From the NCBI GenBank assembly GCA_944989445.1, contig CALYLW010000282.1:62001-126000 (forward strand): a DNA stretch of 64,000 nt, in the 5' to 3' direction. Below the pieces are notes generated by a model. That model did not search any database. It saw only the letters and a program-made list of their open reading frames with translations, and was not told the DNA's origin. The translations under genes were made by a program, and so were the position numbers. Positions 33,328 through 43,485 of the stretch are shown here, one piece after another; position 1 is the stretch's first letter, and every line of letters starts with the position of its first letter. The stretch comes from Ampullaceana balthica. Its lineage: Eukaryota > Mollusca > Gastropoda > Lymnaeidae.

Positions 33328-33549
33328 ATTTACTGTGAAGGAACAATGCAAGTCTACGCAAGTGCATTGTTGCCACCCACTCCCACCCCCTTTTTTTTTC
33401 TTTTCATACCACCACGCTTGCCAACAGTGTTTAGTTGACCCGAGGGAGGGTCATTCGTCATGCTCAGTTGCACATTCACATACTTGCAGCTTACTTGCCT
33501 GGCATGGTCCCATGAAGAGAATTATATATATAGATTATTATTTGGCATT

Positions 33550-34440
33550 ATGATTATTTGGCGCCTAGGCCTAGGCAAATTAATTAGTAAATAATAAAAT
33601 AGCATTCTATCATTCAATTCCATTTAGACTCAGATTGCAGTTTAAATTTTTTTTAAATCTTAAATCTATCTTTAAGTCATATGAAATTCAGAATGATTCG
33701 AAAATGTTTCTCACATCAATAAAATAATGGCCATAATCATTCGCCATTGTGGGCAACTCAGGAGTTGGCTATACTCGCACTCTTACAGTAACGGTACACA
33801 GCTGACTGGTAGACAGGAGGTTATCTACTCGTTAATTCACATTTTGTGTTTATATAAACTGTACAATACCGTTAATTTGTTGACTATAAGTACACTTATT
33901 TAATAAAACAATGCTTTTTATAACAACCATGTTTACCTCTTTCAATAAATTGAAGGATCAAAGTTATTGTTCATGGATTTCTTTGTGTGGCTTTGTTGTC
34001 ATATTCTCCATAAGCAGCAGCCTCTCGTAATAAGGGTCATTCTAGTTCAGTTCATTGAAACTCATCGTTGATTGGCCAACTGAAAACAGTTTTGTCTGCG
34101 GAATGACCATGCCAATGTGGGAGCTCTTCATTTTAAAAGTTCTTATAAGGATACAAGCAATTGTTTACCCTGACGCTCGGCACTATTTCAAATGGAAATT
34201 TTTGGTGAGTTCATTGGACATAGTGACATAGTATGCAATTTTTAATTGTGTTTGATGAATATATTTTATGGATTTCAATCATAGACATTTATTCAAGCCA
34301 ATTGAAAACCAAATTTCATATTTATTACTGTTATTTAAAAAATATAAATAAATTCAAATGTGATTTACTTGATTTACCGATTTTCCCAAGACTCAAGAAT
34401 GTCAAGAGTAGGAGCCTCAAGCCTAAAATTTAATTTTAAA
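33550..34440. other. No gene seen
   Basis: AT-rich sequence without recognised repeats or exons on either strand. Confidence 0.45.
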
Positions 34441-34444
34441 AACT

Positions 34445-34525
34445 TCGCCGAGAGCGAGATTAGAACCAAGGTATCGCTTTTAACGTCAAAGTATCGTCCA
34501 TCACTACCACTTCACCTAACGTATC
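34445..34525 (-). mobile_element. Possible tRNA-derived SINE head
   Basis: The minus strand shows taggtgaagtggtagtga (A-box-like) and, 40 nt on, tggttctaatctc (B-box-like, one deviation). It is degenerate and single copy in this window. Confidence 0.35.
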
Positions 34526-34740
34526 TCGTGTCAAATTCCGATTTTTAAAAATGTATATCTGTTTTTCATTTAATGGACACCAATCAAGTTTTTTTTACCT
34601 TATAAATTCATTAATCGGCTTACCTAGTAATCATGAAATTTGATTATGAGAATTGAGAGCTAGGCTAATGTTTAGTATTATTATTAGCATAATTAAAATA
34701 CAGCTTTAGTCATAACTGTAAGCACATAGCATATTTTTTT

Positions 34741-34845
34741 ATGACTAGTCGTAGCAGCAGACAACTTGATGGGATGTTGATAGTGTTACGACCAGTCGTA
34801 GCGCTAGCAACATCCTGTCGAGTTGTCTGCCGTTACGTAGTCATA
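34741..34845. repeat. Long imperfect palindrome (first of two)
   Basis: Arms of about 36-50 bp: gcagacaacttgatgggatg ... meets its inverse catcctgtcgagttgtctgc around 34793 with almost no loop. Built from the same modules as 35059-35165 (ACGACTAGTCGTAGC, GCAGACAA). Confidence 0.75.
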
Positions 34846-35058
34846 GCAGCAGACACCTCGTTAAAAAAAATGGGAAAACTAAAACAACTAAATGGAGTAT
34901 GATGTATGTTTTTCCACCAAGAAAAATGTGGGGTGTAAGAGTAAGACTAAGACTAGTAAGAGTTAGAGTACTAAAGAAAAAGAAACTTTAGAAACAAATG
35001 GGAAATGCAAACTATTTAATTTGAATTTGAAACTATTTAATTCATTTTCATTGAGGGA

Positions 35059-35215
35059 TGTTGCTAGCATTACGACTAGTCATAACGCTAGCCAGGAAAC
35101 TGCTGCTACGACTAGTCGTAGCCGCAGACAATTCGACAGATGTTTCCAGTGCTACGACTAGTCCCTATAATACCCTAACAAACTCTTCTTAATATTTTAC
35201 GTTGTAGCAGCAGAC
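35059..35215. repeat. Palindromic module cluster (second of two)
   Basis: Repeats of tacgactagtcgtagc and gcagacaattcgacagatg, shared with 34741-34845 and ending at a gtagcagcagacacttcg that matches 34843-34860. The pair may be the two ends of one fold-back element (34741-35222). Confidence 0.65.
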
Positions 35216-35340
35216 ACTTCGTTTATTGAAATCAGCTAAACACATACAAATCCACTTTCATACCTTTGGGAATTAGTGCATGGAATGGGTTGTCTTAACA
35301 TACCAGGAAAACCATCACACTATCAACATTGCAAAATCTC

Positions 35341-35410
35341 ATGGAGAAGCATAGGATGCAATAATCTTCCGTATAGGAGTGTCTTTAATATATAAGATAA
35401 GATAATACTA
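35341..35410 (+). mobile_element. Truncated SINE tail (57631-type)
   Basis: gcataggatgcaataatctt, ccgtataggagtgtct and a tail of ataagataagat: the same 3' end as 17578-17652. It runs directly into a GCGGCGTAGCATACGCC repeat. Confidence 0.65.
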
Positions 35411-35417
35411 GATACGA

Positions 35418-35486
35418 CCCGCGGCGTAGCATACGCCACAGACTTGCTCATCATAGACAGTGAAAAGAACGGTGGGGGGAGGGGGG
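35418..35486 (+). mobile_element. Terminal fragment of the GGCGTAGCATACGCC repeat
   Basis: acccgcggcgtagcatacgc followed by cacagacttgctcatc and a G-rich end. Sandwiched between a SINE tail and the truncated hAT copy. Confidence 0.55.
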
Positions 35487-35569
35487 CTTTAATCGAAATT
35501 AACGATTTATTAATCGTTAATTTTTCAAAAGTTAACAATCAAATTTTAATGAATCGTTAAGAGCCCTAC
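35487..35569 (+). mobile_element. Truncated second copy of the hAT element
   Basis: From ctttaatcgaaattaacga to the end agagccctac this matches the right end of the element at 14574-15210 (positions about 15130-15210). The left part is missing and the segment joins directly to a GCGGCGTAGCATACGCC repeat. Confidence 0.7.
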
Positions 35570-35764
35570 CTTTTATATTAAATTTTTTGTTCTCTTTAAT
35601 AAAACGTCGACTTAAGTTGGGATATAAATTTATTAATTAAAGTACAGTGCTATCAATTTAAAAACAGTTGAAACAATAACGATGGCTGCCATTATCAACA
35701 CATTTTTATACAAAATGAAGACGATTGTAAATGAGCATTAGCAATCAAGGTTTTCAAAATTGTT

Positions 35765-35880
35765 CGCTAAAAAAGTCCTCCGCTGACCTGGAGAGGAGAT
35801 GGGCTCCGCCAAGGTCTACCAAGCCCCAAGAAAGTTCTAATGGAAACATTAGAACCCCCTACAACCACGAGGTTATGGTG
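35765..35880 (+). mobile_element. 5'-truncated copy of the tRNA-Met-like SINE
   Basis: Plus strand aagtcctccgctgacctgga through gaaccccctacaaccacgag matches the body and tail of the SINE at 10396-10604. The tRNA head is missing. Confidence 0.7.
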
Positions 35881-35972
35881 GGACACACACACACACTCTC
35901 TGAAACATTTGGCTAACACCCAGACTACCTGCTCCATCTGCTTTGAAGTGCCATATAGTATACAACATTGAG

Positions 35973-36528
35973 CCTAGGACTCACTTACCATAGGACTCAC
36001 TTACCGTAGGACTCACTTACCATAGATCTCACTTACCATAGGACTCACTTACCATAGGACTCACTTACCATAGGACTCGCTTACCATAGGACTCACTTAC
36101 CATAGGACTCACTTACCATAGGACTCACTTACCGTAGGACTCACTTACCATAGGACTCACTTACCGTAGGACTCACTTACCATAGGACTCACTTACCATA
36201 GGACTCACTTACCATAGGACTCACTTACCATAGGACTCACCGTAGGACTCACTTACCATAGGACTCACTTACCGTAGGACTCACTTACCGTAGGACTCAC
36301 TTACCGTAGGACTCACTTACCATAGGACTCACTTACCGTAGGACTCACTTACCATAGGACTCACTTACCGTAGGACTCACCGTAGGACTCACCGTAGGAC
36401 TCACTTACTGTAGGACTCACCGTAGGACTCACTTACCGTAGGACTCACTTACCATAGGACTCACTTACCGTAGGACTCACCGTAGGACTCACTTACTGTA
36501 GGACTCACTTACTGTAGGACTCACTACC
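35973..36528 (-). repeat. 16-bp minisatellite of GTAAGT donor sites, about 36 units
   Basis: Minus-strand unit atggtaagtgagtcct (or acggtaagtgagtcct), with some 12-bp units lacking the aagt. Each full unit has the complete GTAAGT donor core. Confidence 0.97.
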
Positions 36529-36570
36529 ATAACGTTACAGTGGAGAGGGCTTAAAGTCATTACTTGCACT

Positions 36571-36757
36571 CAGTGCTGGATTTCTGCCTAGGCCCACAAG
36601 GCCCTGGCCTAGGGCCCCAGCCAGCTTAGGGGCCCATGTGGTGGAATCTTTACATGAGCTCGAAAGCCTGGCTTGCATTATCAAAAAGCTTCAAGATGGT
36701 TGGAGGGCCCAAAATGTGAACTGCCTAGGGGCCCTGTGTCTCTTAAGTCCGGGCCTG
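36571..36757. mobile_element. hAT-like MITE, 187 bp, with perfect 8-bp target duplication
   Basis: Begins CAGTGCTGGATTTCTGCC and ends CTTAAGTCCGGGCCTG; flanked by identical CTTGCACT at 36563-36570 and 36758-36765. GGGCCC-rich interior like the elements at 955-1706, 12722-13317 and 40097-40317. It lies between the 16-bp and 46-bp arrays. Confidence 0.85.
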
Positions 36758-36787
36758 CTTGCACTACTGTTTCAGGGACTAGGCTGC

Positions 36788-38545
36788 GTCTCTGTTGTGG
36801 TCAAGGCTGTTGAAGTGTGAGGTGGTATGGCATTGCTCTGTTGTGGTCAAGGCTGTTGAAGTGTGAGGTGGTATGGCATTGCTCTGTTGGGGTCAAGGCT
36901 GTTGAAGTGTGAGTTGGTATGGCATTGCTCTGTTGTGGTCAAGGCTGTTGATGTTTGAGGTGGTATGGCATTGCTCTGTTGGGGTCAAGGCTGTTGAAGT
37001 GTGAGGTGGTATGACATTGCTCTGTTGTGGTCAAGGCTGTTGAAGTGTGAGGTGGTATGACATTGCTCTGTTTGGGTCAAGGCTGTTGAAGTGTGAGGTG
37101 GTATGACATTGCTCTGTTGTGGTCAAGGCTGTTGAAGTGTGAGTTGGTATGGCATTGCTCTGTTGTGGTCAAGGCTGTTGAAGTGTGAGGTGGTATGACA
37201 TTGCTCTGTTGTGGTCAAGGCTGTTGAAGTGTGAGGTGGTATGGCATTGCTCTGTTGTGGTCAAGGCTGTTGAAGTGTGAGGTGGTATGGCATTGCTCTC
37301 TTGTGGTCAAGGCTGTTGAAGTGTGAGGTGGTATGGCATTGCTCTGTTGTGGTCAAGGCTGTTGAAGTGTGAGGTGGTATGGCATTGCTCTGTTGGGGTC
37401 AAGGCTGTTGAAGTGTGAGTTGGTATGGCATTGCTCTGTTGGGGTCAAGGCTGTTGAAGTGTGAGGTGGTATGACATTGCTCTGTTGTGGTCAAGGCTGT
37501 TGAAGTGTGAGGTGGTATGACATTGCTCTGTTGTGGTCAAGGCTGTTGAAGTGTGAGGTGGTATGGCATTGCTCTGTTGTGGTCAAGGCTGTTGAAGTGT
37601 GAGGTGGTATGGCATTGCTCTGTTGGGGTCAAGGCTGTTGAAGTGTGAGTTGGTATGGCATTGCTCTGTTGGGGTCAAGGCTGTTGAAGTGTGAGGTGGT
37701 ATGACATTGCTCTGTTGTGGTCAAGGCTGTTGAAGTGTGAGGTGGTATGACATTGCTCTGTTGTGGTCAAGGCTGTTGAAGTGTGAGTTGGTATGGCATT
37801 GCTCTGTTGGGGTCAAGGCTGTTGAAGTGTGAGGTGGTATGACATTGCTATGTTGTGGTCAAGGCTGTTGAAGTGTGAGGTGGTATGACATTGCTCTGTT
37901 GTGGTCAAGGCTGTTGAAGTGTGAGGTGGTATGGCATTGCTCTGTTGTGGTCAAGGCTGTTGAAGTGTGAGGTGGTATGGCAATGCTCTGTTGGGGTCAA
38001 GGCTGTTGAAGTGTGAGTTGGTATGGCATTGCTCTGTTGTGGTCAAGGCTGTTGAAGTGTGAGGTGGTATGGCATTGCTCTGTTGTGGTCAAGGCTGTTG
38101 AAGTGTGAGTTGGTATGGCATTGCTCTGTTGGGGTCAAGGCTGTTGAAGTGTGAGGTGGTATGGCATTGCTCTGTTGTGGTCAAGCCTGTTGAAGTGTGA
38201 GGTGGTATGGCATTGCTCTGTTGTGGTCAAGGCTGTTGAAGTGTGAGTTGCTATGGCATTGCTCTGTTGTGGTCAAGCCTGTTGAAGTGTGAGGTGGTAT
38301 GGCATTGCTCTGTTGTGGTCAAGGCTGTTGAAGTGTGAGTTGGTATGGCATTGCTCTGTTGTGGTCAAGCCTGTTGAAGTGTGAGGTGGTAAGTCATTGC
38401 TCTGTTGGGGTCAAGGCTGTTGAAGTGTGAGTTGGTGTGGCATTGCTCTGTTGTGGTCAAGGCTGTTGAAGTGTGAGGTGGTGTGGCATTGCTCTGTTGT
38501 GGTCAAGGCTGTTGAAGTGTGAGTTGGTATGGCATTGCTCTGTTT
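36788..38545 (+). repeat. 46-bp minisatellite, about 38 copies
   Basis: Unit gaagtgtgaggtggtatggc + attgctctgttgtggtcaag + gctgtt with a few alternating variants (gagttgg, ttgggg, atgaca) in recurring order. Confidence 0.97.
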
Positions 38546-38640
38546 TCATTTAGTCACCAAACTCTGGTTTTGGCGACTCATTTTCTACCATTGATCTGTT
38601 TTCTCCTGGCTTGTTAGCAAATATTCCTCTGGCAGTTATG

Positions 38641-38875
38641 CTGTTGGCCCATTTCTGGTATAACTTGTCCTAAAGAGGTCCACCAACCAGTTTTTTGCCC
38701 AAGAGTCTGCTTTTTCATTGCCTTGCACATTCACAATGCTTGGAATCCACTGCACTGTAATCTTTGCAATAAAACCCTTGTCTTTCAATTCTGCAGACTT
38801 CTACTAAAATACTACTATCAGTTTATTATTTGTACAAAAAGCCTTCACTATTGATTAGGAATACATCACTCTGAG
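38641..38875 (-). pseudogene. Non-LTR retrotransposon RNase H relic
   Basis: The minus strand encodes ITVQWIPSIVNVQGNEKADS followed by WAKNWLVDLF. The pattern 'V-x-W-I-P-(S/G)-x-x-x-(V/I)-x-G-N-E-x-A-D-x-x-A-K' is the RNase H domain of LINE-type polyproteins; the Asp of 'N-E-x-A-D' is a catalytic residue. Upstream in the same frame is SIVKAFCTNNKLIVVF, then two TAG stops, so the copy is dead. It directly abuts the end of the 46-bp array at 36788-38545. Confidence 0.75.
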
Positions 38876-39367
38876 TGGCTTGAAAGGTGGATTGCAAAGA
38901 GGTGACTTCAAACCTGAATAGAAAAGTCCACAGTCACCTCTTTGGTCATTCATATAATTTGGGATCCTCAAGAAAAAGCTTGATGTGAGTATATATATGG
39001 ACCTTTCTTTGATTCAGTCCTTTGGCCATCAGTGGGAAAAACTCATGGTTTGTTGAAGTCCTGGGTATTTACCTTCAATTCTACTGGTAATCTTACCTCA
39101 GTTTTTTTGTTGTTTTTTTTGTCTTAATTATTATTTCCCCTTATCAAATCATGGGCCGCTTAGCGAAATATTGATTTCCCATGTGTGAGATATTGAAGAT
39201 TGAAAAAAGAAAATATTTATTTTTTTTATTTTTCTTGACAACATCTGGGGCGCAAAAGTAAATGCAGTCTGTGAAAGTTTGTTACTGATTGCCAGAGGTG
39301 TAGACTAAAATGTGGACAGAAGTTTGTTCGGGAAGGGGGGGGGGCAATTGGCTTTGATGGTATTTTA

Positions 39368-39650
39368 TTTGTGAAATGATAGTGTTTGATAGGGTTTAAT
39401 GATAGTGTTTGTTAGGGTGTAATGATAGTGTTTGTTAGGGTGTAATGATAGTGTTTGTTAGGGTGTAATGATAGTGTTTGTTAGGGTGTAATGATAGTGT
39501 TTTGTTAGGGTGTAATGATAGTGTTTGTTAGGGTGTAATGATAGTGTTTATTAGGGTGTAATGATAGTGTTTGTTAGGGTGTAATGATAGTGTTTGTTAG
39601 GGTGTAATGATAGTGTTTGTTAGGGTGTAATGATAGTGTTTGTTAGGGTG
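39368..39650 (+). repeat. 23-bp minisatellite, 12 copies
   Basis: Unit gtaatgatagtgtttgttag + ggt. Confidence 0.96.
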
Positions 39651-39684
39651 TCAAAACAAATCTTGCCAAAATATTTAGATATAC

Positions 39685-39730
39685 CTATCCTGCTTAGCCA
39701 CCAGCAGACAAATTCTTTTGGTGTATCAAT
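39685..39730 (-). CDS. Candidate small exon in phase with the exon at 40459
   Basis: A 46-bp stretch on the minus strand between acceptor ggctttgatttgcag and donor GATAG/gtatat, reading IDTPKEFVCWWLSRI, phase 0 to phase 1. Its start phase matches the end of the exon at 40459-40590 and the order on the strand is correct. The frame also stays open past the donor. It is short, so chance is a real possibility. Confidence 0.3.
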
Positions 39731-39978
39731 CTGCAAATCAAAGCCAATTTCTGGTCTTCAAATTACTTTCCTGGCTTTGATCTTAGCTCATGATGTCATC
39801 ATGTCGCTACGAAATTATCTTATTTACCATTATAATAATTGGTGGACAGTTTATTATTTTTTTATAAGTGTTCAATTCAGTTGATGTATTTACCGACATT
39901 GTGACTTTAGTAACAATTGCATTTAGAAATCTTTAAGATGATGTTGTCTTTATTAATTTTATATATTAGTTGCCATCT

Positions 39979-40410
39979 ACTGTATGTATGCATGTATGTA
40001 TGTAAGTATGTATGTATATGCATATATGTATGTGTGCATGCATGTATGTATGCAACCATGTATTTATGTATGCATGCATGTATGTAAGTATGTGTGCAGG
40101 GCCTGTCGTAGGCCACTGCAAGCTATGCGGCTGCAGTGGGCCCCAGGCTTTCATAGGTCCCGCCCTTTCTTAGGCCCCGCCCTTTCATAGGCCAAGCTTA
40201 TCTTAATTTTCACTTGTTATCCTAATTAATTCCTTATCCTTACCCTAACTGGGTCCCGCGCAATCTGCTTCGCATGCTAAGCCACATAGGGCCACGCAAT
40301 TGTTAAGACCGGGCCTGTATGTATGTATGCATATATGTATGTGTGCATGCATGTATATATGTATGTATGCTTGTATGTGTGTATGTATATATGTATGTTT
40401 GTAAGTATAT
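39979..40410 (+). repeat. TATG/CATG microsatellite split by a MITE
   Basis: Runs of tatgtatgcatg at 39979-40096 and 40318-40410, separated by the MITE at 40097-40317. Alternating purine/pyrimidine, potentially Z-forming. Confidence 0.93.
40097..40317. mobile_element. hAT-like MITE, 221 bp, inserted in a TATG microsatellite
   Basis: Starts CAGGGCCTGTCGTAGGCC and ends AGACCGGGCCTG. The flanks TATGTGTG and TATGTATG (7 of 8) could be a target duplication but are also just the microsatellite. Its body is homologous, in inverse orientation, to 1500-1706. Confidence 0.7.
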
Positions 40411-40458
40411 TTGTCCACAATTTTTGGGTCCCTTCATGATTTCTAAAACTTGCCTCAC

Positions 40459-40590
40459 CTGTTCCCCCACTGATGTACTGTCTGTCATATTGTGACCCAG
40501 GTACATACCAGGTGAACTGTTGTCAACCCTCAACTGTTGTAATGGGATACCACACACTGACTTGACCAACACCTGGACTTGTGGTTTGGA
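40459..40590 (-). CDS. Candidate internal exon of an unrecognised minus-strand gene
   Basis: On the minus strand, acceptor cagcccctgtag is followed by 132 bp (44 codons, phase 0 to phase 0) open without a stop and ending at a strong donor GAACAG/gtgagg. It reads SKPQVQVLVKSVCGIPLQQL, then RVDNSSPGMYLGHNMTDSTS and VGEQ. The composition is that of a globular protein and contrasts with neighbouring microsatellites and SINE tails. I do not recognise the family. It may belong to a host gene whose introns hold the surrounding arrays, or to a decayed mobile element; a relic of non-LTR RNase H lies 1.6 kb downstream on the same strand. Confidence 0.45.
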
Positions 40591-40847
40591 CTACAGGGGC
40601 TGATTGTTAACTTAAGAATTGGAGGATACAGTGTTCTGATAGGTGCCACGGTCAAGGTCAAGACAGGTCAAGGTAACAATAGTAACATTAACATATTTTT
40701 GTTTGTTGTTTTTTTAGGTATGATAGTTGTATGCTAATTATGAACAATGTTTGACTTAGAGAAGTTTTAAAGGCTACAAGCCATGATAACTAGCACACTA
40801 ACAACATTTAAAACTTTAATAAACATGCATGGCTAGACATATTCCAT

Positions 40848-40905
40848 GGATAAGCATAGGAAGCAATAATCTTTTGGATATGAGGAGCGTCTGTAATATA
40901 TATAT
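40848..40905 (+). mobile_element. Truncated SINE tail (57631-type)
   Basis: gataagcataggaagcaata followed by gaggagcgtctgtaata and TATATA, the same 3' tail family, immediately before the first CAA-rich element at 40906. Confidence 0.65.
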
Positions 40906-41529
40906 ACTAGGGGCAAGTACCCGGGTTTAACAACAACAACAACAAAAACAACAACAGCAACAAAACAACAAAAACAAAACAACAACAAAAACAACAAAAT
41001 CAACAACAAAAACAACAAAATCAAAAACAAAACAACTACAACAACAACAGCAACAACAACATGAAGGACATTGTCGTCGCAGGGCAAGGGATGTGGACAA
41101 CAACAACAACAACAGCAAAAACAACACAAAAGCTACAACAGCAACAACAACAGCAACAACAACAACAGCAACAACAACAAAAACATCAACAACAAAACAA
41201 CAACAACAAAGCAACAACACAAAAAAAATTATTTTATGGCGATAGTCGCCTTCTTGTTAATCTCGACACCAAAATGTTTATTATTTTGCGTCATTATTTT
41301 ACGTCTTAATTTTCAATAATTTTTATTTTATATAGCTCATATAAGGAAAAATTACATTTTGGGCCCCCGGCCCCCAGTATCTTATATATATGGAACGAAA
41401 CCTGTTTAATAACCTTTCCGGTATAATTTTGTGTACGTGTACCAAATTTCACGTTATTTGGTTGTCTGGATCTTGAGTTATAAGGGAACAGACAGACGAC
41501 GGACAGACAACAAATGCGTCTTATATATA
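40906..41529 (+). mobile_element. Interspersed repeat with internal (CAA)n, first of a tandem pair
   Basis: Starts ctaggggcaagtacccggg, holds about 300 bp of CAA/CAG microsatellite, then a conserved 3' part (gcgatagtcgccttcttgtt ... cagacaacaaatgcgtctta) and a TATATA tail. The Gln/Asn-rich frames here are products of the microsatellite. Confidence 0.75.
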
Positions 41530-41550
41530 TAGAAGATATATATATATATA

Positions 41551-42335
41551 CTAGGGGCAAGTACCCGGCTTCTCCCGGGTTTAACAACAGCAGCAACAAC
41601 AACAAAAACAACAACAGCAACAAAACAACAAAAACAAACAACAAAAACAAACAACAACTACAACAACAACAGCAACAACAACAGCAACAACGACAAAACC
41701 AACAACAGCAACAGCAACAAAACAACAAAAACAAAACAACAACAAAAAAACAACAAAATCAACAACAAAACAACAATAAAACAACTACAACAACAACAGC
41801 AACAACAACAAAGCAACAACAACAGCAACAACAACAGCAACAACAACAGCAACAACAACAAAAACAACAACAGCAACAACTACAAAAACAAAAAAATCAA
41901 CAACAAAACAACAACAAAACAACAACTACAACAAAACAACAACAACAACAACAAAACAACAAAAGCAACAACAACAAAGCAACAACAAAAGCAACAACAA
42001 CAAAGCAACAACAACAAAAAAATTATTTTATGTCGATAGTCGCCTTCTTGTTAATCTCGACACCAAAATGTTTATTAATTTGCGTCATTATTTTACGTCT
42101 TAATTTTCAATAATTTTTATTTTATATAGCTCATATAGGGAAAAACTACATTTTGGGCCCCCGGGCCCCAGTATCTTATATGTAAGGAACGAAACCTGTT
42201 TAATAACCTTTCCGGTATAATTTTGTGTACGTTTACCAAATTTCACGTTATTTGGTTGTCTGGATCTCGAGTTATGAGGGAAAAGACAGACAACCAGACA
42301 GACAACAAATGCGTCTTATATATATATATATAGAG
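41551..42335 (+). mobile_element. Second copy of the (CAA)n-containing repeat
   Basis: Starts ctaggggcaagtacccggct and ends with the same cagacaacaaatgcgtctta plus TATATA. The conserved 3' part is almost identical to the first copy; the CAA tract is longer (about 430 bp). Confidence 0.75.
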
Positions 42336-42574
42336 ATATATGAGAGCTCAAGGGATGAAACTGCTAGGTGACATTTAAAAAAACTTTCAGTTGTCCCTTG
42401 TATCTGATAGAAGATCAAAAATAGAATGTTCTGAATGAGGTTTTATAAAACAATTAATTATCTGACCCTATTAAAAATTCTAATTTATTCAGTTAATTCT
42501 GTATAATTTTGAACTTTAAAACTTGAATATCTCAAAACTAAAAACATGTTACATAGCCCTTTCATTCCTGTCTG

Positions 42575-43252
42575 TTTCACCTGTTTATCATATGTCTGTT
42601 TAATCTGTTTACCATAAGTCTGTTTCATCTGTTTACCATAAGTCTGTTTAATCTGTTTACCATAAGTCTGTTTCATCTGTTTACCATAAGTCTGTTTCAT
42701 CTGTTTACCATAAGTCTGTTTCATCTGTTTACCATAAGTCTGTTTCATCTGTTTACCATAAGTCTGTTTCATCTGTTTACCATAAGTCTGTTTAATCTGT
42801 TTACCATAAGTCTGTTTAATCTGTTTACCATAAGTCTGTTTCATCTGTTTACTATAAGTCTGTTTAATCTGTTTACCATAAGTCTGTTTAATCTGTTTAC
42901 CATAAGTCTGTTTCATCTGTTTACTATAAGTCTGTTTCATCTGTTTACTGTAAGTCTGTTTCATCTGTTTACTGTAAGTCTGTTTCATCTGTTTACCATT
43001 AGTCTGTTTCATCTGTTTACCATAAGTCTGTTTCATCTGTTTACTATAAGTCTGTTTCATCTATTTACTATAAGTCTGTTTCATCTGTTTACTATAAGTC
43101 TGATTCATCTGTTTACTATAAGTCTGTTTCATCTGTTTACTGTAAGTCTGATTCATCTGATAACTATACGTCTGATTCATCTGTTTACTTTAAGTCTGTT
43201 TCACCTGTTTACCATTAGTCTGTTTCACCTGTTTACTATAAGTCTGTTTCCT
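42575..43252 (-). repeat. 24-bp minisatellite, 28 copies
   Basis: Plus-strand unit ccataagtctgtttcatctg + ttta. The minus strand has an 8-codon repeat (QTYGKQMK) open for about 190 codons, and a donor-like ATG/gtaaac in most units. Confidence 0.96.
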
Positions 43253-43261
43253 AGCACCAAA

Positions 43262-43458
43262 CATACAAATTCAGCTGCAGTACTTCAGTAGCCTAGCAAT
43301 TGTCGATAATGGACAACAAATTCAGCTGCAGGACTTCAGTAGCCTAGCAATTGTCGTTATTGGACAATATATTCAGCTGCAGGACTTCAGTAGCCTAGCA
43401 ATTGTCGTTATTGGGCAATATATTCAGCTGCAGTACTTCAGTAGCCTAGCAATTGTCG
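43262..43458 (+). repeat. 51-bp minisatellite, 4 copies
   Basis: Unit ttcagctgcaggacttcagt + agcctagcaattgtcgttat and onward; starts at 43270, 43321, 43372, 43423. Confidence 0.95.
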
Positions 43459-43485
43459 CAGTACATTTGTATTTGCATCAGAAAT

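Noticed and set aside
35973..36528. CRISPR array
   Set aside because: There are direct repeats without unique spacers, in a eukaryotic context. The same holds for all other arrays in the window.
40833..41220. Val/Cys/Leu-rich 'membrane proteins' on the minus strand
   Set aside because: They are the complement of the CAA microsatellite (TTG/GTT codons), not true membrane spans.
41514..42113. Gln/Asn-rich protein of about 200 residues
   Set aside because: It is the translation of a CAA/CAG microsatellite inside an interspersed repeat. The opposite strand gives Val/Leu/Cys runs of equal length.
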